Source: Methylobacteriaceae bacterium
GTDB taxonomy: Bacteria > Pseudomonadota > Alphaproteobacteria > Rhizobiales > Beijerinckiaceae
Reading direction: 5' to 3'
Length of the DNA: 64,000 bases
Assembly (NCBI GenBank): GCA_020638135.1
Contig: JACKJE010000016.1
Span: 3,662-67,661, forward strand
The notes under the pieces are model-generated. The model searched no databases. It was given only the letters and a program-made list of their open reading frames with translations, and was not told the DNA's origin. The translations under genes and the position numbers were made by a program. Shown here piece by piece: positions 17,087 to 26,208 of this stretch (positions are counted from its first letter, which is position 1; each line of letters starts with the position of its first letter).

Positions 17087-19678
17087 TCAGGCGCCGACCG
17101 TCTCCGCCACTTCCACGAATTCCGGAATCTGGTCGAAATTCATGTAGCGATAGACTTCCGCGCCCTTGCCCGCGAGGCCGCCGACCGCCGCCATATATTC
17201 CTCCATCGTCGGGATCCTGCCGAGCAGAGCGCCGACGGCGGCGAGTTCGGCCGACGAGAGATAGACGCGCGTGTCGATGCCGAGGCGGTTCGGGAAGTTG
17301 CGCGTCGAGGTCGAGAGCGCGGTCGAACCCTTGCGGATCTGCGCCTGGTTGCCCATGCACAGCGAACAGCCCGGCATTTCCATGCGCGCGCCGGACTTGC
17401 CGAGGGTCGCGTAATAGCCCTCTTCGGTCAGGATATGCGCGTCCATCTTGGTCGGCGGCGCGATCCACAGGCGCGTCGGAATGTCCGACTTGCCGGCCAG
17501 AATCTTACCCGCCGCGCGGAAATGGCCGATGTTGGTCATGCACGAGCCGATGAAGACCTCGTCGACCTTGTCGCCGGCGACGTCGGACAGCGTCTTGATG
17601 TCATCGGGATCGTTCGGGCAGGCGAGCAGCGGCTCCTTGATCGCGTTGAGATCGATCTCGAACACCGCCGCATATTCGGCGTCCGCGTCGGGCTGCATAA
17701 GATGCGGATCGGCGATCCACGCTTCCATTTTCGCGATGCGGCGCTCGAGCGAACGCTTGTCCTGGTAGCCCTGCGCGATCATCCACTTCATGAGCACGAT
17801 GTTCGAGCGCATGTATTCGATGATCGGCTCCTTGTTGAGCCGCACGGTGCAGGCCGCAGCCGAGCGCTCAGCGGAAGCGTCGGACAGTTCGAACGCCTGC
17901 TCCACCTTGAGATTCGGCAGACCCTCGATTTCCAGGATGCGGCCGTTGAAGACGTTCTTCTTGCCCTTCTTCTCGACCGTGAGATCGCCGGTCTTGAGCG
18001 CCGCATGGGGGATGGCATTGACGAGATCGCGCAGGGTCACGCCCGGCTGCATCTCGCCCTTGAAACGCACGAGAACCGATTCCGGCATGTCGAGCGGCAT
18101 CACGCCGGTCGCCGCAGCGAAGGCGACGAGCCCCGAGCCCGCCGGGAAGGAAATGCCGATCGGGAAGCGCGTATGGCTGTCGCCGCCCGTGCCGACCGTA
18201 TCGGGCATGAGCAGGCGGTTCAGCCAGGAATGGATCACGCCGTCGCCCGGCCGCAACGAAATGCCGCCGCGGTTGGAGATGAAGGTCGGCAGGTCGCGAT
18301 GCGTCTGCACGTCCACGAGCTTCGGATAGGCCGCGGTGTGGCAGAAGGACTGCATCACCAGATCGGCGGAGAAGCCGAGGCAGGCGAGGTCCTTCAGCTC
18401 GTCGCGCGTCATCGGCCCGGTCGTGTCCTGCGAGCCGACCGTCGTCATCTTCGGCTCGCAATACGTGCCCGGACGAATGCCTTTGCCCTCGGGCAGACCG
18501 CAGGCGCGCCCGACCATCTTCTGCGCGAGCGTGAAGCCCTTGCCCGTGTCCTTGGGCTGCGCGGGCATGCGGAACAGCGTCGAGGCCGGCAGGCCCAGCG
18601 CCTCACGGGCGCGCGTCGTCAGGCCGCGGCCGATGATCAGCGGAATGCGGCCGCCGGCGCGCACTTCGTCGAAGATCACGTCCGACTTGACCTTGAACTC
18701 TGCGATCACCGCGCCGTTCTTCAGCGCCTTGCCGTCATAGGGCCGCAGTTCGATGACGTCGCCCATCTCCATCTGCGAAACGTCGAGCTCGATCGGCAGC
18801 GCGCCGGCGTCTTCCATCGTGTTGTAAAAGATCGGTGCGATCTTGGAGCCGAGGCACACGCCGCCGAACTTCTTGTTCGGCACGTAGGGAATGTCCTCGC
18901 CGGTGAACCACAGCACCGAATTGGTCGCCGACTTGCGCGAAGACCCAGTGCCGACGACGTCGCCGACGTAAGCCACCGGATTGCCCTTGGCGATCAGCTT
19001 CTCGAGCTGTTTCACCGCGCCGCGCACGCCCGGCTCGTCCGGCTCGATGCCGGGGCGCGGGTTCTTCAGCATGGCGAGCGCATGCAAGGGAATGTCGGGG
19101 CGCGTCGAGGCGTCGGGCGCGGGCGACAGATCGTCGGTGTTGGTCTCGCCGGAGACCTTGAACACGGTGAGCGTCAGGGATTGCGGCACTTCCGGACGCG
19201 AGGTGAACCATTCCGCGTCAGCCCAGGACTGCATCACGCCTTTGGCGGTGGCGATGCCCTTGTCGGCCAGCTCCTTCACGTCGTGGAAATAATCGAACAT
19301 CAGCAGGGTCTTCTTCAGACCCTCGGCGGCGACCGCGCCGACTTCCGCATCCGCCAGCAGGTCAATCAGCGGCTTGATGTTGAAGCCGCCGAGCATGGTG
19401 GCGAGCAGTTCGGTCGCGAGCTTCCGCGACACCAGCGCGTTCTTCTCCTCGCCCTTGGCGACCGCGTCGAGGAAGCCGGCCTTCAGTCGCGCGGCGTCGT
19501 CCACGCCCGCCGGCACACGATGGGTCAGCAAGTCGACAAGAAACGCCTCCTCGCCGGCCGGCGGCTGGCGCAGCAGCGCGATCAGTCCCTCGGTCTGCTT
19601 GGCGGACAGCGGCAGCGGCGGAATGCCGAGCGCGGCGCGTTCGGCGACATGGGCGCGGTAGGTTTCGAGCAGCGACAT
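17087..19678 (-). CDS. acnB: aconitate hydratase B
   Basis: An 863-residue AcnB, about the family length. It has the N-terminal HEAT-like domain (MSLLETYRAHVAERAALGI), then a swivel-like segment (GTGSSRKSATNSVLWFTG) and the catalytic domains. The [4Fe-4S] cysteines are in FCHTAAYPKL and PGCSLCMGN. It interconverts citrate and isocitrate in the TCA cycle; apo-AcnB can bind RNA in other bacteria. The start is ATG 19678, with the open frame upstream ignored because it lacks similarity. It is monocistronic, with 256 bp of non-coding DNA upstream. Confidence 0.96.
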   Translation of the reverse strand: MSLLETYRAHVAERAALGIPPLPLSAKQTEGLIALLRQPPAGEEAFLVDLLTHRVPAGVDDAARLKAGFLDAVAKGEEKNALVSRKLATELLATMLGGFNIKPLIDLLADAEVGAVAAEGLKKTLLMFDYFHDVKELADKGIATAKGVMQSWADAEWFTSRPEVPQSLTLTVFKVSGETNTDDLSPAPDASTRPDIPLHALAMLKNPRPGIEPDEPGVRGAVKQLEKLIAKGNPVAYVGDVVGTGSSRKSATNSVLWFTGEDIPYVPNKKFGGVCLGSKIAPIFYNTMEDAGALPIELDVSQMEMGDVIELRPYDGKALKNGAVIAEFKVKSDVIFDEVRAGGRIPLIIGRGLTTRAREALGLPASTLFRMPAQPKDTGKGFTLAQKMVGRACGLPEGKGIRPGTYCEPKMTTVGSQDTTGPMTRDELKDLACLGFSADLVMQSFCHTAAYPKLVDVQTHRDLPTFISNRGGISLRPGDGVIHSWLNRLLMPDTVGTGGDSHTRFPIGISFPAGSGLVAFAAATGVMPLDMPESVLVRFKGEMQPGVTLRDLVNAIPHAALKTGDLTVEKKGKKNVFNGRILEIEGLPNLKVEQAFELSDASAERSAAACTVRLNKEPIIEYMRSNIVLMKWMIAQGYQDKRSLERRIAKMEAWIADPHLMQPDADAEYAAVFEIDLNAIKEPLLACPNDPDDIKTLSDVAGDKVDEVFIGSCMTNIGHFRAAGKILAGKSDIPTRLWIAPPTKMDAHILTEEGYYATLGKSGARMEMPGCSLCMGNQAQIRKGSTALSTSTRNFPNRLGIDTRVYLSSAELAAVGALLGRIPTMEEYMAAVGGLAGKGAEVYRYMNFDQIPEFVEVAETVGA

Positions 19679-19934
19679 GTTTCGATCCTTCTGATCCCAT
19701 AAGGGAATGATGAATTCCGCCGGCCTTGGAAAGCTGGACCTTCGTCGCTGATCCGCCGCCGCGCCTTGCCGCGTCATACATCAATATTCGCGCTTGCGCT
19801 GCACAAAGACCTCTCACATTCGCATCGGCGGATGTGACGAATGCAGCGGGCGCTGCCGACGTCGCGTCTTATGGTATTGATATTGCGCTGTTTATTCTAG
19901 CCTGCCGCTGACGCCGCGTCCTGCGCCGGGCCGC
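19679..19934. other. intergenic region upstream of acnB
   Basis: 256 bp without a credible ORF. It should contain the acnB promoter; an AT-rich patch near 19870-19900 (TTATGGTATTGATATTGCG) is the only obvious candidate, in the wrong place for a short leader. I see no palindrome or riboswitch. Confidence 0.5.
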
Positions 19935-20309
19935 TCAAGCGGCGGCTTCGCCGGACGCCATCCAGCGGCGCGCCGCCTCGGCCTGATCCGCAGGAAAGGC
20001 GCGGAATTCGCCCGGCGACATCAGGCCCCACAGCCGCATCGCCCAGTCGATCCAGCCGGGGCCGCCGACCACAGCCATGCGGCCGATGTCGGCGCGATGC
20101 TTCAGCCCGTAGCGGGCGTCGTCCCACACGGCGGCGGGCTCGAGCCGCAGCGGATCGTCGAGCAGGACGAGCGCGTTGAGCTTGCGATGCTGCGCCAGCA
20201 CCGCGTCGAGCGCGGGAATCAGCGTGTTCTTGTAATCGGCGTCGGTCAGGACGCCGCTTGCGCGCACAACAACCGTGTCGCCGGCGCTCTCGGGCAGAAT
20301 TTCGATCAT
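19935..20309 (-). CDS. SpoIIAA/STAS-like protein
   Basis: A 124-residue protein (MIEILPESAGDTVVVRASGVL, then TDADYKNTLIPALD) resembling the SpoIIAA-like family (STAS fold) common in alphaproteobacteria. It has a central KLNALVLLDDPLRLEPAAVW segment and a basic GLKHRADIGRMAVVGG stretch. The function is unknown. The start at ATG 20309 is favoured over an upstream in-frame extension of 32 codons. It is 105 bp downstream of the amidohydrolase gene, so may be a separate unit. Confidence 0.75.
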   Translation of the reverse strand: MIEILPESAGDTVVVRASGVLTDADYKNTLIPALDAVLAQHRKLNALVLLDDPLRLEPAAVWDDARYGLKHRADIGRMAVVGGPGWIDWAMRLWGLMSPGEFRAFPADQAEAARRWMASGEAAA

Positions 20310-20414
20310 GGCTGCGCTCCAGTCTCCCGCGCTCTTGCGCCCGCGCATTCGCGAGGACAATCGCATTTCACCATTGGACTGGGGCGCCAGTTTGACGCGG
20401 CCCATTCACGCGCG

Positions 20415-21566
20415 TCAGACCAGCCGCGCGCCCTTGCGCAGAACGTCGGGCGCGTCGAACGGCGAGGCGTCGAAACAGATCAGGTCCCCGCGCTCGCCTG
20501 CGGCGATGGCGGTGGACGCGACATTCCACAGCCGTCGCGGCCGCGTGGTCGCGGCTTCGAGCGCCGCCGCCATCGGCACGCCGGCGTCGACGAAGTGGAA
20601 GATTTCGTCGACCAGCGCCGCGCCATGCACGACGCCCGGACTGCCGGCGTCCGAGCCCGCGACCAGTTCGACGCCCTTGCGATGCGCGAGCCCGATATGT
20701 TCGGCGTGACCGTCGAGGATGCGGCGCAGATTGCCGATCGTGTTGGCGTCCCAACCCGCAAGCTCCGGCCGCGCCCACTGGAAATGCACCGGCGAGACGG
20801 TCGGAACCCAGGCAATGCGTTTGTCCGCCATCACGTCGAGAATGTCAGGCGTCATGAAGAAGCCGTGCTCGATCGAATCGACGCCGGCCGCGACCGCGAC
20901 CTTCAGGCCCTCGAGCCCGCTGCAATGCGCGAAAGTCCTTTTGCCATACGCATGCGCCGTCGTCACGATGGCGCGCAATTCCTCTTCGTTGAATTGCGGC
21001 GCGCCCTTCACCTCGCCTGCCGCGAAATCGATGATGCCGGTCAGGATGATCTTGATGTCGTCGGCTGTCGCCGCCATGTCCGCGACGACAGGCGCGACAT
21101 CGCCGCCGGCCTCGATGTCGCGCGCCATGAAGCCGCCATAGCGCTTCGGGCGCTTGACGCCGAGACCTGGCGACCGGACCGCCACCCGGCCGCCGCGCTG
21201 TTCCGCACGGATCGCGTCGTTGACGCCGTAGCGGTCGCCGGCGTCGCGCACCAGCGTCACGCCCGCCGCCGCATTGCGCGCGATATTTTCGCGCGCCACG
21301 CGCAGCATCTCGTCCTTTGGCGCGTCGAGATAGGCGTTGCGCTTGTCGAAATCGAGTTCGCCGCCGTCGAGGAAGAGATGTGCATGCGCTTCGACCAGCC
21401 CCGGCATGACGAAAGCCACGCGCTGGTCGAACGGCGCCTCCGTCGCACGGCGATCGATCGCGGCGATCCGGCCATCCTCGACCGAAATCAGATGCGGCCC
21501 ATCCTTCGCCGGATGCAGCGCGCATCCGTCGAAATAGCTGTCGGCCAGCAGGCGAAGCGCAGCCAT
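20415..21566 (-). CDS. amidohydrolase family enzyme, last gene of the corrinoid operon
   Basis: A 383-residue metal-dependent hydrolase. The metal motif HxH is in EAHAHLFLDGG (H61, H63). Further ligands are in TFAHCSGLEG, SIEHGFFMTPD and the catalytic aspartate in AGSDAGSPG. Enzymes of this fold and size include prolidase-like and imidazolonepropionase-like hydrolases. The gene starts 2 bp after the methyl-THF methyltransferase stop, so it belongs to that operon and may prepare or finish the methylated substrate. The substrate cannot be inferred. Confidence 0.85.
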   Translation of the reverse strand: MAALRLLADSYFDGCALHPAKDGPHLISVEDGRIAAIDRRATEAPFDQRVAFVMPGLVEAHAHLFLDGGELDFDKRNAYLDAPKDEMLRVARENIARNAAAGVTLVRDAGDRYGVNDAIRAEQRGGRVAVRSPGLGVKRPKRYGGFMARDIEAGGDVAPVVADMAATADDIKIILTGIIDFAAGEVKGAPQFNEEELRAIVTTAHAYGKRTFAHCSGLEGLKVAVAAGVDSIEHGFFMTPDILDVMADKRIAWVPTVSPVHFQWARPELAGWDANTIGNLRRILDGHAEHIGLAHRKGVELVAGSDAGSPGVVHGAALVDEIFHFVDAGVPMAAALEAATTRPRRLWNVASTAIAAGERGDLICFDASPFDAPDVLRKGARLV

Positions 21567-21568
21567 CG

Positions 21569-22459
21569 TCAGGCCTTGTAAAACTTGCGTACGGCCCGCA
21601 GCGCATTGCTGCCGGTCTGCTCGAGGAAATTGCGATAGGCCTGCAGCACGTAATTGTCATCGGGCAAGGCGTGATAGCCACGCCACGGCGTGCCGAGCAC
21701 CGTATCGAAGCCGCGCGGATTGGCGATGGTGAGGAAGGCGCATTCCAGCATGTGCTTGAGTTCCGAACCATCGGCCGCCTTGGCCGGCATCTGCTGGCCG
21801 ATGTTCGACAGCCCGCCCATCATGTGCACGCCCTTCAGGTCCGGGTCGGCGCCGATCATGCCGATCGCATCGAGCGTCGCGCGGTTGAGGCCGGTCGTGT
21901 CGGCGATGATGGCGCTGACCGACATGTCGAGAAAAATATCCGACAGCGGCATGCCGTATTCGTCGCGCAGCCGCAGCGCGCAACGCCGCGCCGTATCGTA
22001 GACTTCCTGCGCGGTCTTGTTGCCCTTCGCCTGCCCGCCCTCGACACGCTCGGAGGCCATGAGAATGACCTTGAACGGACCATGCGTCCTGTAAAGTTCC
22101 ATCAGGTCCCAGCGATGCTCGGTGATCGAGTTGACGATCGGATCAGCGCCGCCGGCCTTCGCGCGATCATAGGCTTCGAGACACACTTTCTGCACCTCGG
22201 CGCTCGGGAAATCGAACGACAGCGGGATTGCGACCACCTCCTGGATGGCGCGGATCACCGTCGCCATGAAGCCAGGGTCTGTCAGCGCGCGCGCGCCAAT
22301 ATTGACGTTGAGATAGCGCGCGCCGGCCTCGGCCTGCTTGACCGCGAGCGCCTGGATGCCGGCGATGTCCTCGTTGTCGAACAGGGCCTTCGTGCTCTTG
22401 AAACCCGGATTGATCCGTTCGCCGATGATCTGGAGCGAAAATCCCTGCGATGCGGTCAC
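21569..22459 (-). CDS. methyltetrahydrofolate:corrinoid methyltransferase (pterin-binding, DHPS-like)
   Basis: A 296-residue TIM-barrel protein of the pterin-binding family (IIGERINPGFKSTKALF, ARYLNVNIGARALTDPG, PLSFDFPSAEV, DPIVNSITEHRWD). It has the layout of AcsE/MtvA-type methyltransferases, not of dihydropteroate synthase. It would move the methyl group from the corrinoid protein to tetrahydrofolate (or back). The start is GTG 22459, overlapping the upstream stop in a GTGA, with GAGGAA at a good distance. Its neighbours are the corrinoid activator and an amidohydrolase. Confidence 0.88.
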   Translation of the reverse strand: MTASQGFSLQIIGERINPGFKSTKALFDNEDIAGIQALAVKQAEAGARYLNVNIGARALTDPGFMATVIRAIQEVVAIPLSFDFPSAEVQKVCLEAYDRAKAGGADPIVNSITEHRWDLMELYRTHGPFKVILMASERVEGGQAKGNKTAQEVYDTARRCALRLRDEYGMPLSDIFLDMSVSAIIADTTGLNRATLDAIGMIGADPDLKGVHMMGGLSNIGQQMPAKAADGSELKHMLECAFLTIANPRGFDTVLGTPWRGYHALPDDNYVLQAYRNFLEQTGSNALRAVRKFYKA

Positions 22460-24261
22460 GATGCGCGTTCCTCTCTGTGGCCGGAAAAGCCGATGTTCTT
22501 CATGAAGCGTTTCTGGAACTGCGGATTGGTCGACAATTCCACATAGGCGCAACGCGCCGCGATCTCGCGCGCAAGCTTGCGTTCGGCGGTGGACGCGAGC
22601 ATGCGCGCCACGCCGACGCCGGCCGCATTGCCGACCTGCGCGAATTTTTCGCGAGCAAGACGCGGCAGCAGCCCGATCTCCATCGCGCTGTCGAGATCGA
22701 TATAGGCGCCGAAGGCGCCGGCGAGGATGAAGCGATCGATGCGCTGCTCGCTGAGCCCCATGCGCTCCAGCAGCAGGTCGACGCCGGTGCGCACGGCGGA
22801 TTTCGCGAGCTGCACGGCGCGCACGTCGTTCTGCACGACCTGTACGCCATCGGCGAGCCGGATCACGCGCCGGCTGCCATCGACGATGACGTCCGCGTAG
22901 CCCTCGCCGATCCGCCCGCCCTTGTCGACCAGCCCGAGCCGCAGGCCGGCGGCGATGGCGTCGAGAACGCCGGAGCCGCATACGCCGACCGGCGCGGCAT
23001 TGGCGATCGTGGCGATGCGCAGGCGCCCGTCCTCGATTCTCACGCGTTCGATCGCGCCGTCGGCTGCGCGCATGCCGCAGGATATGTGCCCGCCTTCGAG
23101 CGCCGGCCCAGAGGGACAGGAGGCGGAGACGATCTGCCCATCGTGCATCAAAGAAATTTCGGTGTTGGTGCCGATGTCCATGACGAGCGATACGCCGCCC
23201 TGCTCCCAGCGCGCCCGCGTCGCCAGCAGCGCCGCGACATGATCCGAACCGACGAAGCCGCCGACATTGCCGGCGACATGCACGCGCGCGCCCACCGCGA
23301 AATCGAGACCGAGATCGCGCGCGAAAAGGTCCATCGCATCATGCGCGGCCGCGACGAAGGGCGCACGGCCGAGCTGGCGCACCGGCAGGCTGAGCAGCAG
23401 GTGCTGCATGGCGGTATTGCCACAGATCGTCACGTCGCGAATGTCGTGCGCGCGCAGGCCAACGGCGCGCGCGAGATCATGGCCGAGCGCATTGATCGCC
23501 GTACGCGCCGCCGCCTGCAACTCGTCTTGGTGTCGTCGCCCGCCGACCGCATGGTTGATGCGGCTGACGAGATCGGCGCCCCAGGCGACCTGTGGATTCT
23601 CGATGCCGAGGCTCGCCAGCCGCGCGCCCGTTTCGAGGTCGAGCAGGAAGCCGACGACATTGGTCGTGCCGAGATCGATGGCAAGCCCGACCGCGCGCCG
23701 CCCCGGCGCGCCGATGCCGACGATCCGTCCGTCGCGCGAATAGACGCGCGCCGCCCAATCGTTGTCGCGCAAGACTTGCGGCAGCGCGCGCGCCGCCTCG
23801 ATGTCGATCGTCTCGATGCGCGCGCCCATCGCGCGCCGCACGCGCGAAAAATCGTCGGCGTGATCGACGAGCGTCGCGGGCGGGACCGTCACATCTTCGA
23901 ACGAGACAGCCGGCGCCGGCGCGATGGCCGCCTCGTCGCGCGCATGCACATCGGCGCGCGTCACCTGCGCCAGCGAACGCGGCGCAATCTCGATCGCGCA
24001 ATCGCCGGTCGGACGCACGCGGCATGCATGCGCCCATTTCCGCCCGCCTTCGATCTCCGCGCCTTCGTCGTCGGTCAGTTTGCCGTCATGCGCGCGCACC
24101 ATGCACGAGCCGCAGGCGCCGCGGCCGCCGCAGGCGCCGACGATGCGCACGCCCGAGCGGCGCGCCGCGTGAAAGATCGTCTCGTCCGCCGCGCAATCGA
24201 TCTCGCGGTCGAGATGCGCGAAGCGCACGCGATAGGTCGCAACGGGAGAATGCGCGTCCAT
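22456..24261 (-). CDS. corrinoid activation protein: [2Fe-2S] ferredoxin plus ASKHA (DUF4445) ATPase
   Basis: A 601-residue protein. Residues 1-90 form a ferredoxin domain with cysteines C44, C50, C53 and C80. A linker follows, then an actin-like ATPase domain with phosphate motifs GLAIDLGTTNVVGFL and MDIGTNTEISL, and a C-terminal AGAFGAYID segment. This is the architecture of RACo and of the activating enzymes of anaerobic O-demethylases, which use ATP to re-reduce Co(II) corrinoid to Co(I). The start is ATG 24261, 5 bp after the preceding stop. It serves the corrinoid protein encoded three genes upstream. Confidence 0.9.
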   Translation of the reverse strand: MDAHSPVATYRVRFAHLDREIDCAADETIFHAARRSGVRIVGACGGRGACGSCMVRAHDGKLTDDEGAEIEGGRKWAHACRVRPTGDCAIEIAPRSLAQVTRADVHARDEAAIAPAPAVSFEDVTVPPATLVDHADDFSRVRRAMGARIETIDIEAARALPQVLRDNDWAARVYSRDGRIVGIGAPGRRAVGLAIDLGTTNVVGFLLDLETGARLASLGIENPQVAWGADLVSRINHAVGGRRHQDELQAAARTAINALGHDLARAVGLRAHDIRDVTICGNTAMQHLLLSLPVRQLGRAPFVAAAHDAMDLFARDLGLDFAVGARVHVAGNVGGFVGSDHVAALLATRARWEQGGVSLVMDIGTNTEISLMHDGQIVSASCPSGPALEGGHISCGMRAADGAIERVRIEDGRLRIATIANAAPVGVCGSGVLDAIAAGLRLGLVDKGGRIGEGYADVIVDGSRRVIRLADGVQVVQNDVRAVQLAKSAVRTGVDLLLERMGLSEQRIDRFILAGAFGAYIDLDSAMEIGLLPRLAREKFAQVGNAAGVGVARMLASTAERKLAREIAARCAYVELSTNPQFQKRFMKNIGFSGHREERAS

Positions 24262-24266
24262 GCCGA

Positions 24267-24953
24267 TTACGCCGCCGCCGCGCGAAGAGCGACCGCGCAG
24301 GTCTTGCGCGACCGGCAATCATCGCAGCGCGACCACAATGCGATGGGCAGATCGCGGCCGACGCCGAACATGACCGACGCCGATTTCGCTGGCTCCAGCG
24401 CGAGCGACGAGGTGACCGCAACGCCAATCCTGTCGGCGCCGGCCAGCCGCAACACGGCCGGCTGCGCATCGAGCACGAGCCCGGGATCGCCGGGCCGCAA
24501 TTCGCCGGCCATGGTCAGATCGCGCTTCGTCACATCGGCGAGGATGCGGTCCTGCAGGCGGCGCGAGGCCTCAATCAGCATCTGGTTGCCGAGCGTGTCG
24601 AGCGCCAGCGCCAGCGACATTTTTCGTTCGGCAAACAGCGCCCGCACTTTTTCGACCAGCGCCGGACCGATCGTGCAGACGCCGAAGGCGAGCGCGGTCA
24701 GCTCGCCGGTTTCAGGCAACATGCGCGGCGCATGAAAGGCCTCGCCGCCGGCGCGCAAAATGTCTGCCGCCGGCGCGTCGAGCGCGACGATGGCATAGGT
24801 CATATGCGCGCGCCCTAGCCCTTGCGCACGTGCGATCGCGATCGCCTCGGCGCGGAAGCGACGCCGCGCGTCCGTCAGCCCCACGGGCTCGACGGCCGCG
24901 ATCGCCTTCAGCGCATCGAAGGCGCGCGGCGCTGCGGGCGCGTCAGCCGGCAT
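24267..24953 (-). CDS. MetH activation-domain-like protein of the corrinoid operon
   Basis: A 228-residue protein with ALDAPAADILRAGGEAFHAPRM, FGVCTIGPALVEKVRALFAERK and ALALDTLGNQMLIEA. This pattern resembles stand-alone relatives of the reactivation domain of cobalamin-dependent methionine synthase. The C-terminus carries a cysteine cluster (CDDCRSRKTC), perhaps for a metal or cluster. Such proteins accompany corrinoid methyltransferases in anaerobes, but their role is not established. It overlaps the UroD gene by 11 bp and is followed after 5 bp by the ASKHA gene. Confidence 0.7.
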   Translation of the reverse strand: MPADAPAAPRAFDALKAIAAVEPVGLTDARRRFRAEAIAIARAQGLGRAHMTYAIVALDAPAADILRAGGEAFHAPRMLPETGELTALAFGVCTIGPALVEKVRALFAERKMSLALALDTLGNQMLIEASRRLQDRILADVTKRDLTMAGELRPGDPGLVLDAQPAVLRLAGADRIGVAVTSSLALEPAKSASVMFGVGRDLPIALWSRCDDCRSRKTCAVALRAAAA

Positions 24954-26208
24954 ATTTGCGCGCCGCGCGGAACATCGCCCGCACGTTCTCGACCGGCGTC
25001 TCGTCCGGCAGGCCAAAGGCCGCATCGAGAATGATGCGCCCGCCCTTGTTCCAGACATTGTCGACAATGTATTTCACGGCCGCATCGACATCCTCGGGCT
25101 TGCCGGTCGTCAGGATCGACGGCGAGACATTGCCGCGCAGCGCGACCGTATCGCCCAGCACCTCGCGCGCCTTCACGATATCGGCGCGCTCGAACCAGTA
25201 GATCGCCTTGCCCTTCGGAATGTCCTGGATGATCTCCAGCCGCTTGGTGCAATCGGATTCCCACATCGGCATCGGGATCAGACCCTCGGCGATGAGATCG
25301 AGCATCATCTGCCGGAACGACGGCCACCAATAGGTCTTGAACTGGTCCTGCGACATGAAGGCGTCGGGCGCCCAGTGCAGCGGGATGAAGACGATCGGAT
25401 TGCCGGCGGCCTTCGCGGCGGGCACGGCCTGTCTCACCAGCAGCCGCCGCATCTTGTCGCAGGCTTCGAGCAACTTGTCGCCGCGCCTGCGCATGTCGGT
25501 GAGAATGCCGCGCGCGCCGCGGAAATAATCGCCGAGCACATCGAACGGCGCGCCCGACGTCGCGATACTGCCCATGGGATAGCCGAGCTCCGCCATGCGC
25601 GCGATGAAGCGGGCGTTGCGGTCGGCGAGCTGCTGGCTCGCCTCGCCCGCTTTCTGCACGCGCGCCCAGGATTCCTGCAACGCAGGGCTGAGGAAGCCGC
25701 GCACATTGGCGAAGAGTCGGAAATAAAATCCGCCCGCAATGTTCGGGAATTCCGAAAAGCCCTCGAACGCGCCCATCACGCGCGGCAGATAGACGCGCAG
25801 ATAATAGCCGGTCGGATCGAACAGGAAGTCGTCATACTCTTCCGGCGGCATGTATTCGCGGTCGAGATATTGATAGGGCTGATTGTCGCCCACGCCATGT
25901 CCCGGCCATTGCAGCTGCTTGTAGCCGGTCGCGTCCAGCGTCGGCCCCATGGCCGTCTGCAGCACGAGCGGGCTCACCGTATCGGGATCGAGTTCGAGTA
26001 CGGCGCGCTCGGCGATAGCTGCCGTGCCCTCGAAATCGTACATCAACTGCTTGTAGGAAACGCCGCCGTATTTCGCGAGCCAGAACGTTCCAAACAGCGT
26101 CGCCGGCATGCGGTCGGGCTGGCGCAGTTCGACGCAATCCATGATCCTTTGCCAACGCGCGTCATAGGCGGCCTTGGCGTCCGCGGGGGCTTCGACGGCG
26201 GCGCTCAT
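24943..26208 (-). CDS. uroporphyrinogen decarboxylase-type methyltransferase (substrate:corrinoid, MT-I)
   Basis: A 421-residue protein with a UroD fold like MtaA, CmuA and related enzymes (RQPDRMPATLFGTFWLA at the start; PMWESDCTKRLEIIQDIPKGKAIYW and GNVSPSILTTGKPEDV in the second half). In this context it should take a methyl group from an unknown donor to the corrinoid protein. The usual zinc motif H-x-C is not evident; the ESDC segment offers one cysteine. The start ATG 26208 overlaps the corrinoid protein stop by 4 bp (ATGA), indicating translational coupling and a paired function. Confidence 0.85.
   Translation of the reverse strand: MSAAVEAPADAKAAYDARWQRIMDCVELRQPDRMPATLFGTFWLAKYGGVSYKQLMYDFEGTAAIAERAVLELDPDTVSPLVLQTAMGPTLDATGYKQLQWPGHGVGDNQPYQYLDREYMPPEEYDDFLFDPTGYYLRVYLPRVMGAFEGFSEFPNIAGGFYFRLFANVRGFLSPALQESWARVQKAGEASQQLADRNARFIARMAELGYPMGSIATSGAPFDVLGDYFRGARGILTDMRRRGDKLLEACDKMRRLLVRQAVPAAKAAGNPIVFIPLHWAPDAFMSQDQFKTYWWPSFRQMMLDLIAEGLIPMPMWESDCTKRLEIIQDIPKGKAIYWFERADIVKAREVLGDTVALRGNVSPSILTTGKPEDVDAAVKYIVDNVWNKGGRIILDAAFGLPDETPVENVRAMFRAARKYAG

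Noticed and set aside
16520..19702. A 1060-codon open frame on the plus strand
   Set aside because: It lies antisense to acnB, which matches AcnB along its full length; the frame is a GC-rich codon-bias shadow with Arg/Ala-rich, unrecognisable product.
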